DNA of 64,000 bases from Albibacterium sp035514885. GTDB taxonomy: Bacteria; Bacteroidota; Bacteroidia; Sphingobacteriales; Sphingobacteriaceae. A program made the position numbers and the translations under genes. Within the stretch, counting starts at the first letter, position 1. Every line of letters starts with the position of its first letter. Location: positions 1 through 64,000 of the forward strand of contig NZ_DATJCH010000017.1 in assembly GCF_035514885.1 (NCBI RefSeq). The letters are read 5' to 3'. The notes under the pieces are model-generated. The model worked only from the letters and a program-made list of their open reading frames with translations. It made no database searches and was not told where the DNA came from. This document shows positions 53,958-63,200 of the stretch, piece after piece.

Positions 53958-54650
53958 ATGAAGATAAGTCACATTAGCAAAAAGGAAATTTCAAAGGGTG
54001 AAGACATTATAGGTCTCGATATCAGAGAAGGAATTTTCAACTTAATCAAATCTGACTTTCCTGACTTTGACAAAGACGACTTTATAACAATTGACGAACT
54101 AAATCAATATAGAAGACTTTACTTGACATCTCTAATTATCCAAGAGAAAGGAGAACTGGCTTTGATTGACAGAAATGTTCTGGAAGCTATTAAAAATAAT
54201 TCCATTCTTTCCGAAAATATTCAAGACGAAATAGAAGCTGAACTGACTTTTGGACAAAGACTTGCCGATAGAGTTGCTGCATTTGGAGGTAGTTGGACAT
54301 TTATCATTACATTTTTTTCATTCATTATATTTTGGATGTTGGTTAATATTTGGTTTTTAGCGACAAAACCTTTTGACCCATTTCCTTTTATTCTTCTTAA
54401 TCTCATTCTTTCATGTTTGGCTGCAATTCAAGCTCCAATCATTATGATGAGCCAAAATAGACAAGAACAAAAAGACAGACAACGGGGCGAACACGATTAT
54501 AAAATCAATCTAAAAGCCGAGCTTGAAATTAAGTTATTGAGCGAAAAAATTGACCATTTATTAGTTCATCAAAACAAAAAACTTTTAGAAATTCAAGAAG
54601 TTCAGACCGACTATCTTGAAGACCTAATGAAAGAATTGAAAAAGAAATGA
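53958..54650 (+). CDS. DUF1003 membrane protein
   Basis: The 230-residue protein has the DUF1003 core: LADRVAAFGGSWTFIITFFS and PFDPFPFILLNLILSCLAAI, then APIIMMSQNRQEQKDRQRGE. Two membrane segments and a C-terminal coiled coil follow this pattern. The N-terminal 80 residues are soluble. Function of the family is unknown. A 246-base gap precedes it; a 61-codon reading there (53792-53977) is not convincing. Confidence 0.88.
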   Translation: MKISHISKKEISKGEDIIGLDIREGIFNLIKSDFPDFDKDDFITIDELNQYRRLYLTSLIIQEKGELALIDRNVLEAIKNNSILSENIQDEIEAELTFGQRLADRVAAFGGSWTFIITFFSFIIFWMLVNIWFLATKPFDPFPFILLNLILSCLAAIQAPIIMMSQNRQEQKDRQRGEHDYKINLKAELEIKLLSEKIDHLLVHQNKKLLEIQEVQTDYLEDLMKELKKK

Positions 54651-54693
54651 AATTAGAAAACCGCAGACAAGAATATTAAAACCTGCAACGCTT

Positions 54694-55089
54694 ATGGTAA
54701 ACCAAAAATCACATGAGAATTTCATTAGTTATACATTAGGTTTTGTACTCGCTTTGCTTGCAATAAATGCTTTCTTAGGCGGATATTACGGTATGACTGG
54801 GGCAAAGAACGTTCCTATTCAATGGTTAAAAACCAGCCCATCCCATAGTTATTTTATTCCAAGCCTAATTCTATTTATGTGCGTGGGAGGTTCAGCCTTA
54901 ATAGCTGCTGTTATTGTATTTAGGAGACATCGCATGGCACGTGAAGCCGCTTTTGTATGTGGCGTTGTTACGCTAGTTTGGCTTATAGTGCAAATAGCAA
55001 TCATCGGTTACGTTTCGTGGATGCAGCCTACTACGGCAGCTGTAGCTATCATTATCTTAGTGTTAACATTAAATCTTCCAAGCCCGTGA
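54694..55089 (+). CDS. Four-TM membrane protein of unknown function
   Basis: The 131-residue protein has four hydrophobic segments (FVLALLAINAFLGGYYG, FIPSLILFMCVGGSALIAAV, FVCGVVTLVWLIVQIAIIGY and AAVAIIILVLTL). MTGAKNVPIQWLKTSP is the soluble loop. No family is assigned. Its stop overlaps the GTG start of the next gene (GTGA), so they are translated as a pair. Confidence 0.7.
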   Translation: MVNQKSHENFISYTLGFVLALLAINAFLGGYYGMTGAKNVPIQWLKTSPSHSYFIPSLILFMCVGGSALIAAVIVFRRHRMAREAAFVCGVVTLVWLIVQIAIIGYVSWMQPTTAAVAIIILVLTLNLPSP

Positions 55090-55472
55090 GCGTTCACTAT
55101 TTTTTACTTTGGCTGCCGATGATCGTGCTGGCATTTGCCAATGCTACCTTAAGAGAGCTGGTATTTGTAAAACACTTAAGTGAATTACTAGCGCATCAAT
55201 TGTCAACGATAACTTTGATAATTCTATGTTCAATTTATACATCGTTTGTGTTTCCATTATTGAAAATTCATAGTTCTAAACAAGCCTTTCTAATAGGTTT
55301 TGTTTGGGTTTTGTTGACTGTTGCATTTGAATTTTCACTCGGACGAGTGACGAAGAAGTCTTGGCAGTATCTTTTTCAGGACTATAATCTTTTTGCCGGT
55401 CGAATTTGGCCACTATTTCTAGTTGTCCTCTTACTATTGCCGTATTTATTTTATGCTTCAAGAAATAAATAA
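55086..55472 (+). CDS. Small membrane protein, coupled to the preceding gene
   Basis: The 128-residue protein starts at GTG 55086 within the GTGA overlap; no ATG fits. It has four hydrophobic segments (YFLLWLPMIVLAFANA, STITLIILCSIYTSFVFPLL, AFLIGFVWVLLTVAFEFSL, IWPLFLVVLLLLPYLFY) with the conserved-looking loops ATLRELVF and EFSLGRVTKKSW. No family is assigned with confidence. The pair may form one membrane complex. Confidence 0.65.
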   Translation: MSVHYFLLWLPMIVLAFANATLRELVFVKHLSELLAHQLSTITLIILCSIYTSFVFPLLKIHSSKQAFLIGFVWVLLTVAFEFSLGRVTKKSWQYLFQDYNLFAGRIWPLFLVVLLLLPYLFYASRNK

Positions 55473-55877
55473 CAACCGTAGGTCATGAAATAACTAAAAG
55501 GCAAAGGTGTTAACTTGGTTCATTGTTCAAAGAACCCATGATCGCGTTGGTTATTGTTCGTGTCACTAATTTATTTTAAGTGGGGGATACAGTGACGCTA
55601 TTTTTCTTGCTGCAGCCATTATACTTGTCGGAGCGATTCGCCATCAATAATAAGTGTACGGTTTTCTTTACTAAAAAAGTTTGGACGCTTTGGCTTTTTA
55701 AAGAGATATATGGAGAAAGTGCATCTCTCCACATTAAAGGGCAAGCAGAGTATAGGTTCGAATGTTCTGTTAAGCAAAAAGAATTCCATGTTGGATTTCT
55801 TAAGGAGATCTTTACTGCATGAAGTATCGGAGACTATAATGATAATGTTTAAATCGGATATTTAAGAATCCCGCCCA
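55473..55877. other. Stretch without a supported gene
   Basis: An 80-codon reading at 55580-55822 with a GTG start, and a second protein-like reading in another frame over the same bases, are both unconvincing. The region may contain a decayed membrane-protein gene (GGYSDAIFLAAAIILVGAIR at about 55582-55641). Confidence 0.35.
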
Positions 55878-56717
55878 TTAAACCTTGGGAAAAACTAGTA
55901 GCGGAATTGTTGCCTGAAAAGAATACTCGACAGAGTTGTTTGAGAGAAACAGCTTTTGGAAAAAGCTTCTGTTTTGCTCAGTGAACATAATTACTATGGA
56001 GGGTTTGGATTTTTTAATTGCTTTTTGAAGATTTACAATCAATGTTTGAGCAAAATCAAAATCGTCGAACCCTAATTTGATATCGAGATCCGAAAACTTC
56101 TTAACAGCTTTCTGAACACGCTTTGGATCCTCTAAGATATCGGAAGGGGCTTTGAAATGCAGTAATTCTATTTTTGCTTTTAGTGGCTTTGCAAAATCTG
56201 CCACTTTTTTAACCTCCTTTTCGATAGCCGACAGGTCTGACGCATAAAGAACTTTGCTTATTGGTTTCCTTCTGTATGTAGGAGGTACTGCAATTACAGG
56301 AACCTTAGACTGATCTATCAAATTGGAAGTATTAGTGCCAAATATTTTTTTGTGTTTGGCATTTCCTCTCCGACTGATACATATAAAGCTAAATCTATTT
56401 TGCGCCGCAAACTGCATAATATTACTATCCGTGACAAACGAATTCTTGATAACATATTCTATATCTGTAGGAGTTATATCCATGCTTTTGTAAACCGAGT
56501 CAACAAACGTGCAAAGTTTTCTTTTGATTTTTGCGGATTCAATCTTCTCAAACGATTCATAAACCTTATCGTTCCATTTAGTGGGCCGCAATAAATGGTA
56601 TGAATGAAAGAAGGTTAAAGAGTAGTTATGCTGTGATTCCATCTGGATTGCAAAACGTAAGCCCGCTTTTGAGTTCGATGAAAAGTCCGTTGTAACTAGT
56701 ATTTTATTCATAATCAT
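55878..56717 (-). CDS. Universal stress protein, tandem UspA domains
   Basis: The 279-residue protein has two Usp domains. The first starts KILVTTDFSSNSKAGLRFAI and ends RRGNAKHKKIFGTNTSNLID, a degenerate form of the G-2x-G-9x-G-S/T nucleotide motif. The second starts KVLYASDLSAIEKEVKKVAD and lacks a clear nucleotide-binding motif. The role is general stress tolerance in the cytoplasm. It reads towards 55877 with no partner gene. Confidence 0.88.
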   Translation of the reverse strand: MIMNKILVTTDFSSNSKAGLRFAIQMESQHNYSLTFFHSYHLLRPTKWNDKVYESFEKIESAKIKRKLCTFVDSVYKSMDITPTDIEYVIKNSFVTDSNIMQFAAQNRFSFICISRRGNAKHKKIFGTNTSNLIDQSKVPVIAVPPTYRRKPISKVLYASDLSAIEKEVKKVADFAKPLKAKIELLHFKAPSDILEDPKRVQKAVKKFSDLDIKLGFDDFDFAQTLIVNLQKAIKKSKPSIVIMFTEQNRSFFQKLFLSNNSVEYSFQATIPLLVFPKV

Positions 56718-56980
56718 TGGTTTAAAGCTTTAATATTAGAGCTTATAATATCGAAAGTATACATTTCCTTTTAGGTAGAAAATGATTCCAATCAAACATG
56801 GCTGTGATTATAGTCATATGTCGTAAAGCAACCCAATATCCATGTCAAGTATAACGAATAATTATTTAAAAGTTTTGGAAGTGATAAATACAATAAGTAA
56901 TATAATTCACTGCAATAAGTGATATAACGCACTTGTATAGAGGTCTTTTTATGTTATATTTGAGTTCAATAAATATAGCT

Positions 56981-57523
56981 ATGAATAGGAATTATATTTT
57001 ACACCGCATTTTGCATTGGTGCATAGGGTTTGTTATCCTATTCATTTTATTGACAGTTTTCCTGCGATTAAATTGGATGAATAAAGATATAATGGCCGGT
57101 ATTTTGAGTCGCGACCTTTCAGCTTTAGGTATTCAGATTACTTACGATGATGCTGTGAAAATTGCTAAGGATATCAGAAGACCAATGTGGAATACCCATA
57201 TTTATGCTGGTTATATTTTGACTGGACTGTTTGTTTTCAAAATGATTTTAGTACTAATAAAAGGAGCTAGCTTTGATAGCCCCTTTCGTTCTGGAAATTC
57301 AAGAAGGAAGAAATTTCAATCTTGGGTATATGTTTTCTTCTATTTTTTTCTAGGTGTTTCTTTAGCAACTGGACTTTTAATTGAAATGGGGCCAGCGAAC
57401 TGGAAAGCCGGTTTGGAGGCCATTCATTCACTTTCGCTTTACTATGTGATTCCTTTTTTGGCATTACATTTCTTTGGCATTTTATTTTCAAGAATACGAA
57501 AAGAACGAGAGGCATCTGAATGA
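56981..57523 (+). CDS. Cytochrome b561-like membrane protein
   Basis: The 180-residue protein has four membrane segments with histidines positioned for haem. HRILHWCIGFVILFI lies in the first, HIYAGYILTGLFVFKM in the second, and AIHSLSLYYVIPFLALHFFG in the last. This is the plan of b561/Ni-Fe-hydrogenase-type cytochromes b. ATG 56981 gives the cleanest start; ATG 56933 and 56951 lie in frame upstream. It is followed by a lipoprotein gene and may donate electrons in the periplasm. Confidence 0.75.
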   Translation: MNRNYILHRILHWCIGFVILFILLTVFLRLNWMNKDIMAGILSRDLSALGIQITYDDAVKIAKDIRRPMWNTHIYAGYILTGLFVFKMILVLIKGASFDSPFRSGNSRRKKFQSWVYVFFYFFLGVSLATGLLIEMGPANWKAGLEAIHSLSLYYVIPFLALHFFGILFSRIRKEREASE

Positions 57524-57597
57524 AAAATGATTAGTTAAGGTATGGATTACTTTATATGTTTTTTGATATGTTTATAATAAAACTAAAATTTATGATA

Positions 57598-58077
57598 ATG
57601 AAAAGAATGTTTTTAATTCCCACAATGGTATTTGGCTTATTCATGATGGGATGTACTGGCAATCAGTCAAAAGTCGATACTGAACATACTGAACATACTG
57701 AATCCGATGTTCCTCATCTGGTAACTGAAGACCATAAAGCAGGATTGATACCTTTAGAAGATCAAGTGAAATTGGATAATGGGGAGAAATGGATAGCGAA
57801 CATAGAAACTAATGAAGGCATTGATAATATGCTTGCCATGGTCAAAAAAGAGAAAAGTAAAGAAACTCCTGATTATGTAATGTTAAAAGAACGTCTAGAC
57901 AAAGAGTTTAACGTCTTGTTAGAAAAGTGTACCATGACAGGCGAGTCACACGACCAGTTACATAACTACCTATTGCCCCTGAAAGCGAAGATTGACAAGC
58001 TAGATCCAAACTCTAGTAAAGAAGCAATTGAGGAAATTGAAAATTATCTATTAACTTATTATGATTATTTTAAATAG
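57598..58077 (+). CDS. Putative lipoprotein linked to metal-stress regions
   Basis: The 159-residue protein has a lipoprotein signal (IPTMVFGLFMMGCTG, Cys20). ATG 57598 sits at the signal; the longer reading from 57556 would bury it. EHTEHTESD is a short tandem repeat of His-Thr-Glu, followed by the segment LDNGEKWIANIETNEGIDNM, which I recognise from lipoproteins near copper or heavy-metal genes in Bacteroidota. The C-terminal half is helical with ECTMTG-like KCTMTGESHDQLHNYL. A metal-binding role is possible but unproven. Confidence 0.7.
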   Translation: MKRMFLIPTMVFGLFMMGCTGNQSKVDTEHTEHTESDVPHLVTEDHKAGLIPLEDQVKLDNGEKWIANIETNEGIDNMLAMVKKEKSKETPDYVMLKERLDKEFNVLLEKCTMTGESHDQLHNYLLPLKAKIDKLDPNSSKEAIEEIENYLLTYYDYFK

Positions 58078-58366
58078 ATTAGCTAACATCGCTACGTAAC
58101 TTATGTTACCTTATTAGCGTTTATTAAAGGATAAATTTTGTCCATTGTTAAACGTTAAAGCAAGGTTAATTATGAAAATAATATTGTTAAGGAATTGGAA
58201 ATAAAAGATAGGAGTTATGATTCCTCTCTAATGGTAACATGTTTTCCAAGTCATATAGAAGTGACCAAGGTTACGTTTGCATGTACAAAATCAACACTAG
58301 CGTAAACCTAAATGAGTATTTTGGTAGAATAAGTTAAACTGAATATTTAACATAAAATTATTTAAT
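58078..58366. other. Intergenic stretch before SDR gene
   Basis: No gene, terminator or repeat could be supported in these 289 bases. Confidence 0.4.
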
Positions 58367-59128
58367 ATGAAAAGATTAGAAAGTAAAATTGCATTAATAA
58401 CCGGTGGTGCTGGTAGTATTGGCAAGCATACTGCCAAAGGTTTTTTAGAAGAAGGAGCCAAGGTGTTTTTGGTGGATTTAAACGAAGATGACCTAAAAAA
58501 GACGGTAGAGGAACTGGGCAGTGAGAATGTCCAATACTGCGTTGCCGATGTCAGTAAATCTAGTGATGTTCAGAAATATGTGGATGAAGCAGTAAAGGCT
58601 TATGGGAAAATTGACATCTTCTTTAATAATGCGGGTATCGAAGGTGTAGTGAAACCTATTGAGGATTATCCAGAAGACATATTTGATAAAGTAATCGCTG
58701 TAAACGTAAAAGGAGTTTGGTTGGGTGCTAAGTATGTTTTACCGCAAATGAACGACGGCGCAAGTATGATTATAACTTCATCGGTTGCAGGTTTGAATGG
58801 TAGTCCGAACGTAAGTGCTTATATAACAAGTAAGCATGCCGTAGTAGGGGTAATGAGGGCGACAGCGGTTGAGGCAGCACCTAGAAAAATACGGGTAAAT
58901 TCAGTACATCCCTCACCCGTTGATAACAGAATGATGCGTTCTTTGGAAGAGGGTTTTGCTCCGGGAGCGGCTGCAGAAGCTAAGAAAGAACTGGAAAAAT
59001 CAATTCCTTTAGGTCGCTACGCTACGGCAGATGAGATCACGAAAGCAGTCTTGTTTTTAGCGAGCGATGATAGCCAGTTCGTAACCGGAACCACAGTTGT
59101 TGTAGACGGAGGATTGAGCGTTTTATAA
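58367..59128 (+). CDS. Short-chain dehydrogenase/reductase (SDR)
   Basis: The 253-residue classical SDR has the nucleotide motif TGGAGSIG near residue 12, NNAGIEG, the active-site ITSSVAG serine and the YITSK tyrosine-lysine pair. It ends in TGTTVVVDGGLSVL, the usual C-terminus. The Asp in VFLVDLNEDD after strand 2 suggests NAD(H) rather than NADP(H). The substrate cannot be determined. It stands alone, with 47 bases to the next gene. Confidence 0.93.
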   Translation: MKRLESKIALITGGAGSIGKHTAKGFLEEGAKVFLVDLNEDDLKKTVEELGSENVQYCVADVSKSSDVQKYVDEAVKAYGKIDIFFNNAGIEGVVKPIEDYPEDIFDKVIAVNVKGVWLGAKYVLPQMNDGASMIITSSVAGLNGSPNVSAYITSKHAVVGVMRATAVEAAPRKIRVNSVHPSPVDNRMMRSLEEGFAPGAAAEAKKELEKSIPLGRYATADEITKAVLFLASDDSQFVTGTTVVVDGGLSVL

Positions 59129-59175
59129 ATTTAATAACGCCTATACGATAACTTTAGATATAAGTAACATTTCAA

Positions 59176-59631
59176 ATGAACAATACAAAGATCTTGCTTG
59201 ACCTGTGGATTGAAGCCCGAACAAGGTTTACCAATCTTTTAGATAATATATCAGAAAGTGATTTACAAAAAAAATTACTGCCTGCCCAAAACTCAGTTGG
59301 ATTTCTTATTCGACATATTGGAGATGTGGAACTACTTTTTGCAAAGAATGTTTTCAGTGATAAAACAGTAAAAGTAACAGCTAAAACAATTATCGCACAA
59401 AAAGACACGGGAGAATGGACAGACTTAATATCTTTAAAATCTTACGTTGCAGAATCTTTTGAAAAATTAAAAGCGATAGTAGAAGAACAAACTAATGATG
59501 ATTGGGAAACATTGATTACTACTAAAGAATTTGGAACAAAAACTAAAGCTGAAGCCTTTGGGAGAATAATTTCTCATACGAGCTATCATGCCGGACAGTT
59601 AGCTATTATTCTTAAATATGGTATCCTTTAA
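59176..59631 (+). CDS. DinB-like (DUF1572-type) protein
   Basis: The 151-residue four-helix protein shows the DinB metal-site histidines in LIRHIGDVELLF and RIISHTSYHAGQLAIIL. Proteins of this superfamily bind a divalent metal and include thiol-dependent transferases. The start ATG 59176 gives the typical helical N-terminus. Function beyond the fold is unknown. Confidence 0.85.
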   Translation: MNNTKILLDLWIEARTRFTNLLDNISESDLQKKLLPAQNSVGFLIRHIGDVELLFAKNVFSDKTVKVTAKTIIAQKDTGEWTDLISLKSYVAESFEKLKAIVEEQTNDDWETLITTKEFGTKTKAEAFGRIISHTSYHAGQLAIILKYGIL

Positions 59632-59726
59632 AATCAAAATGGAATGGATACAGAACAGAAAATCAAAGAAATGGTAATTACGACGGGCGTGGGTTATAAT
59701 CACGATTTTTAACTAACTTAGTATCA

Positions 59727-60119
59727 ATGAAAAAAATGTTCGCCATATTTTTTTTATCAGTATACCTGATCTCAACGACAGAGCTTTCCCAGTTGTTGAA
59801 GTTTCCCATATTGGTAGAACATTTCATCGAGCATAAAGAAAAAAACCCTAAAATATCTGTTGTTGACTTTTTAGTTCTCCATTACAATAACCATCTGGAA
59901 AATCATCCACTCGATGATGATTACGATCAAGACCAAAAACTGCCTTTCATTGCTCCTGCCAATATTTTAAATTTTTGTTTTATTTATGCACCGCCTCTTT
60001 CTTTTGAAATAAAAGTTGAGATTTACTTAAGTCCGGAATCTAAAGTATTGCCTTTTGACGATATATTTTCGGATAATGATTTCCTTTCTTCTATTTGGCA
60101 ACCGCCACAATTCTGTTAA
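59727..60119 (+). CDS. Conserved hypothetical protein upstream of the RND pump
   Basis: The 130-residue protein has an N-terminal hydrophobic segment (MKKMFAIFFLSVYLISTTEL), followed by a His/Asp-rich middle (HYNNHLENHPLDDDYDQDQK) that could bind metal, and ends QPPQFC. Small proteins of this kind often precede CusA/CzcA-type pump genes in Bacteroidota. It is 177 bases upstream of the pump gene, a gap with no gene. Confidence 0.7.
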   Translation: MKKMFAIFFLSVYLISTTELSQLLKFPILVEHFIEHKEKNPKISVVDFLVLHYNNHLENHPLDDDYDQDQKLPFIAPANILNFCFIYAPPLSFEIKVEIYLSPESKVLPFDDIFSDNDFLSSIWQPPQFC

Positions 60120-60296
60120 TCTTTTTTGGTTTAATTTTAGTTGAATTTACTTTTGCAGATGTGTCTCCAACTCGGTACTGGTTGTTTTGCATTCGTTTCT
60201 CGTAATTCACCTAATTTTTTGTGCTTGCAGGCTGCATAAGAACGTGTATTGCCTATAATTCATTATTCCAGTTAATTATTATCAGAATCAAATAGT

Positions 60297-63200
60297 ATGT
60301 TACATAAAATCATTGAGTTTTCTATTCGGAATAAACTCATTATCGGGCTATTTATCGTGGCCTTGGTTGGCTTTGGTATTTACGAAGCCACTAAATTACC
60401 CATCGATGCACAACCGGATATTACCAACAACCAGGTACAGATTATCACGGTAGCACCTTCTTTAGGCGCCACAGACATTGAACGTCTGGTTACTTTCCCC
60501 ATTGAGCAAGCTAACAGCAATATTAATGGTATTGTGGAAATCAGAAGTTTTTCCCGATTCGGATTGTCATTGGTTACTATTGTTTTTGATGACGATACCG
60601 ATGTGTATTGGGCAAGACAGCAAGTTGCAGAGCGACTTCAAAACGTTCAAAATGAAATTCCAGATGGCGTTGGAGTGCCCGAATTAGGTCCTATTTCAAC
60701 TGGGTTAGGAGAAATTTATCAGTATGTCATTCGACCGGAAAAGGGTTATGAAGATCAGTACGATGCAATCGAATTACGGAGTATTCAAGACTGGATTGTA
60801 CGGAGGCAATTATTAGGCGTAAAGGGCGTAGCGGAAGTAAGTAGTTTTGGAGGAAAATTAAAGCAGTATGAAATAGCTGTCAATTCCAATAAGCTGCAGT
60901 CCCTGAATTTAACGATAAATGATGTATTCTCTGCAGTGGAAAACAATAATCAGAACACTGGAGGTGCTTACATAGAAAAGGGACCAACTGTTCTCTATAT
61001 CCGCAGCGAAGGATTGATCGGAAATAAAGAAGATATCGAAAACATTTCCATCACCTCAACTACCAGTGGAACACCCATTTTTTTGAGAGAAGTTGCAGAA
61101 GTAAAAACAGGTTATGCTACGCGCTATGGAGCAATGACTTACAATGACCAAGGGGAAGTGTCGGGTGCCATCGTGATGATGCTCAAAGGAGCCAACAGTA
61201 ATGAGGTTATCAAAAATGTAAAGGAGCGTATTAAAGCAATCCAAAAAACATTACCTGAAGGCGTTGTATTAGAACCGTTTTTAGACCGTTCCAAAATGGT
61301 TAATAATGCGATCGGCACTATCGAAAAAAATCTGGCAGAAGGAGCTTTGATTGTGGTCTTTGTTCTGGTTTTATTTCTTGGCAACTTCAGAGCAGGATTA
61401 TTGGTTGCTTCTGTTATTCCCCTGTCGATGCTTTTTGCTATCATCATGATGAATGTTTTTGGGGTAAGTGGTAATTTGATGAGTTTAGGGGCTTTGGATT
61501 TTGGTCTCATTGTGGACGGAGCAGTTATTATTGTTGAAGCGGTTTTATTTCAATTGCATCACTCGAAAAAGTTTGCCATCGTCAATAGAATTACCCAAAA
61601 TCAAATGAATGAACAAGTCAGCACTTCGGCAAGCAAAATGGTCAATAGTGCCGTGTTTGGGCAGCTCATCATTTTAATCGTTTATCTACCCATTTTTACT
61701 TTAGAAGGGATAGAAGGGAAAATGTTTAAACCAATGGCGCAAACCGTTGCATTTGCATTGATAGGAGCATTTATCCTTTCGCTTACCTATATCCCGATGA
61801 TGAGTTCGTTAGTGTTGAGTAAAAATACAAAGCATAAACCCAATTTTTCCGACAAAATCATGAGCCGTTTAGAGCGAGTGCATCATGATGCACTCGCAAA
61901 AGTATTGCGATTTCCCAAATTGGTGATTTCTGGAATCGCTACACTTTTTGCAATAGCTGTTTTTATACTTTCAAATTTGGGAGGTGAGTTTATTCCAGCA
62001 TTGGAGGAAGGTGATTTCGCTGTGGACACCCGGGTTTTGACGGGAAGCAACTTACAAACCACTATTGATTATACACAGAAAGCAGCTCATATTCTCAAAA
62101 CGAAATATCCTGAAGTAGAAATGGTGGTAACAAAAATAGGTAGTGGAGAGGTACCCACAGATCCCATGCCCATGGAAGCCAGTGATATGATGGTAATTTT
62201 GAAAGACAAGAAGGAGTGGACTTCTGCTAAAACCTTTCCTGAATTAGCGGGAAAAATGAGTAAATCATTAGAAGCCGTTCCTGGTATCAGTACTGGTTTT
62301 CAGTTTCCAGTACAAATGCGTTTCAATGAGTTGATGACTGGAGCCAGACAGGATGTAGTTTGCAAAATTTTTGGTGAAGATCTCGACAGTTTAGCTAATT
62401 ATGCCCATCAATTTGGCGAAATCATAAAAACGGTAGATGGTGCACAAGATTTATACATAGAGCCCATCACAGGAATGCCTCAGGTTATTATAAAATATAA
62501 CAGGGCTAATATAGCACAGTACCACTTGAATATTTCAGCGATTAATAGAGTTGTAAATACGGCTTTCGCCGGCCAAAGTGCCGGGAAAATATATGAGGGT
62601 GAAAGGCGATTTGATTTCGTGGTAAAGTTAGATGAAAAGCAGCGGGAAAATTTGGATGACATTCGGAATCTGCTGATTCCGGCACCCAACGGTACTCAAA
62701 TTCCTCTGTATCAATTAGCCGAAGTATCAATAGAAGACGGACCGGTTCAGATTCAGCGTGAGGATGCTAAAAGAAGGATTGTTGTAGGATTCAATGTGCG
62801 TGGCCGCGATGTGCAAAGTATTGTAAATGAATTGCAAATCAAAGCAGAGGAAAAGTTAAAATTTTCACCCGGGTATTATGTAACCTACGGAGGTGCATTC
62901 GAAAATCTCAATAAAGCAATAGATCGCTTGATGATAGCTGTGCCGGTATCGTTGCTCTTGATTTTTATTTTATTGTATTTTGCTTTCCATTCTATTAAGC
63001 AAAGTTTAATAATTTACAGTGCTATTCCACTTTCGGCAATTGGTGGTATTTTCTTTCTGGCGTTGCGTGGAATGCCATTTAGTATTAGCGCAGGCATCGG
63101 TTTTATCGCTTTATTTGGCGTAGCAGTTTTAAATGGGATTGTCCTGATTGCCGAATTTAACCGATTGCGACAATCTGGCGAAAACGACCTCAATAAAATT

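Noticed and set aside
53792..53977. 61-codon reading before the DUF1003 gene
   Set aside because: It has no recognisable features and overlaps the DUF1003 start.
55580..55822. 80-codon reading with GTG start
   Set aside because: Two frames look equally protein-like and neither has a good start or family; kept only as possible decayed sequence.
60478..60687. Readings inside the RND pump gene, both strands (also 61056-61510, 62480-62730, 63014-63469, 63720-63962)
   Set aside because: The pump frame is continuous from 60297 to the window edge, so these are out-of-frame shadows.
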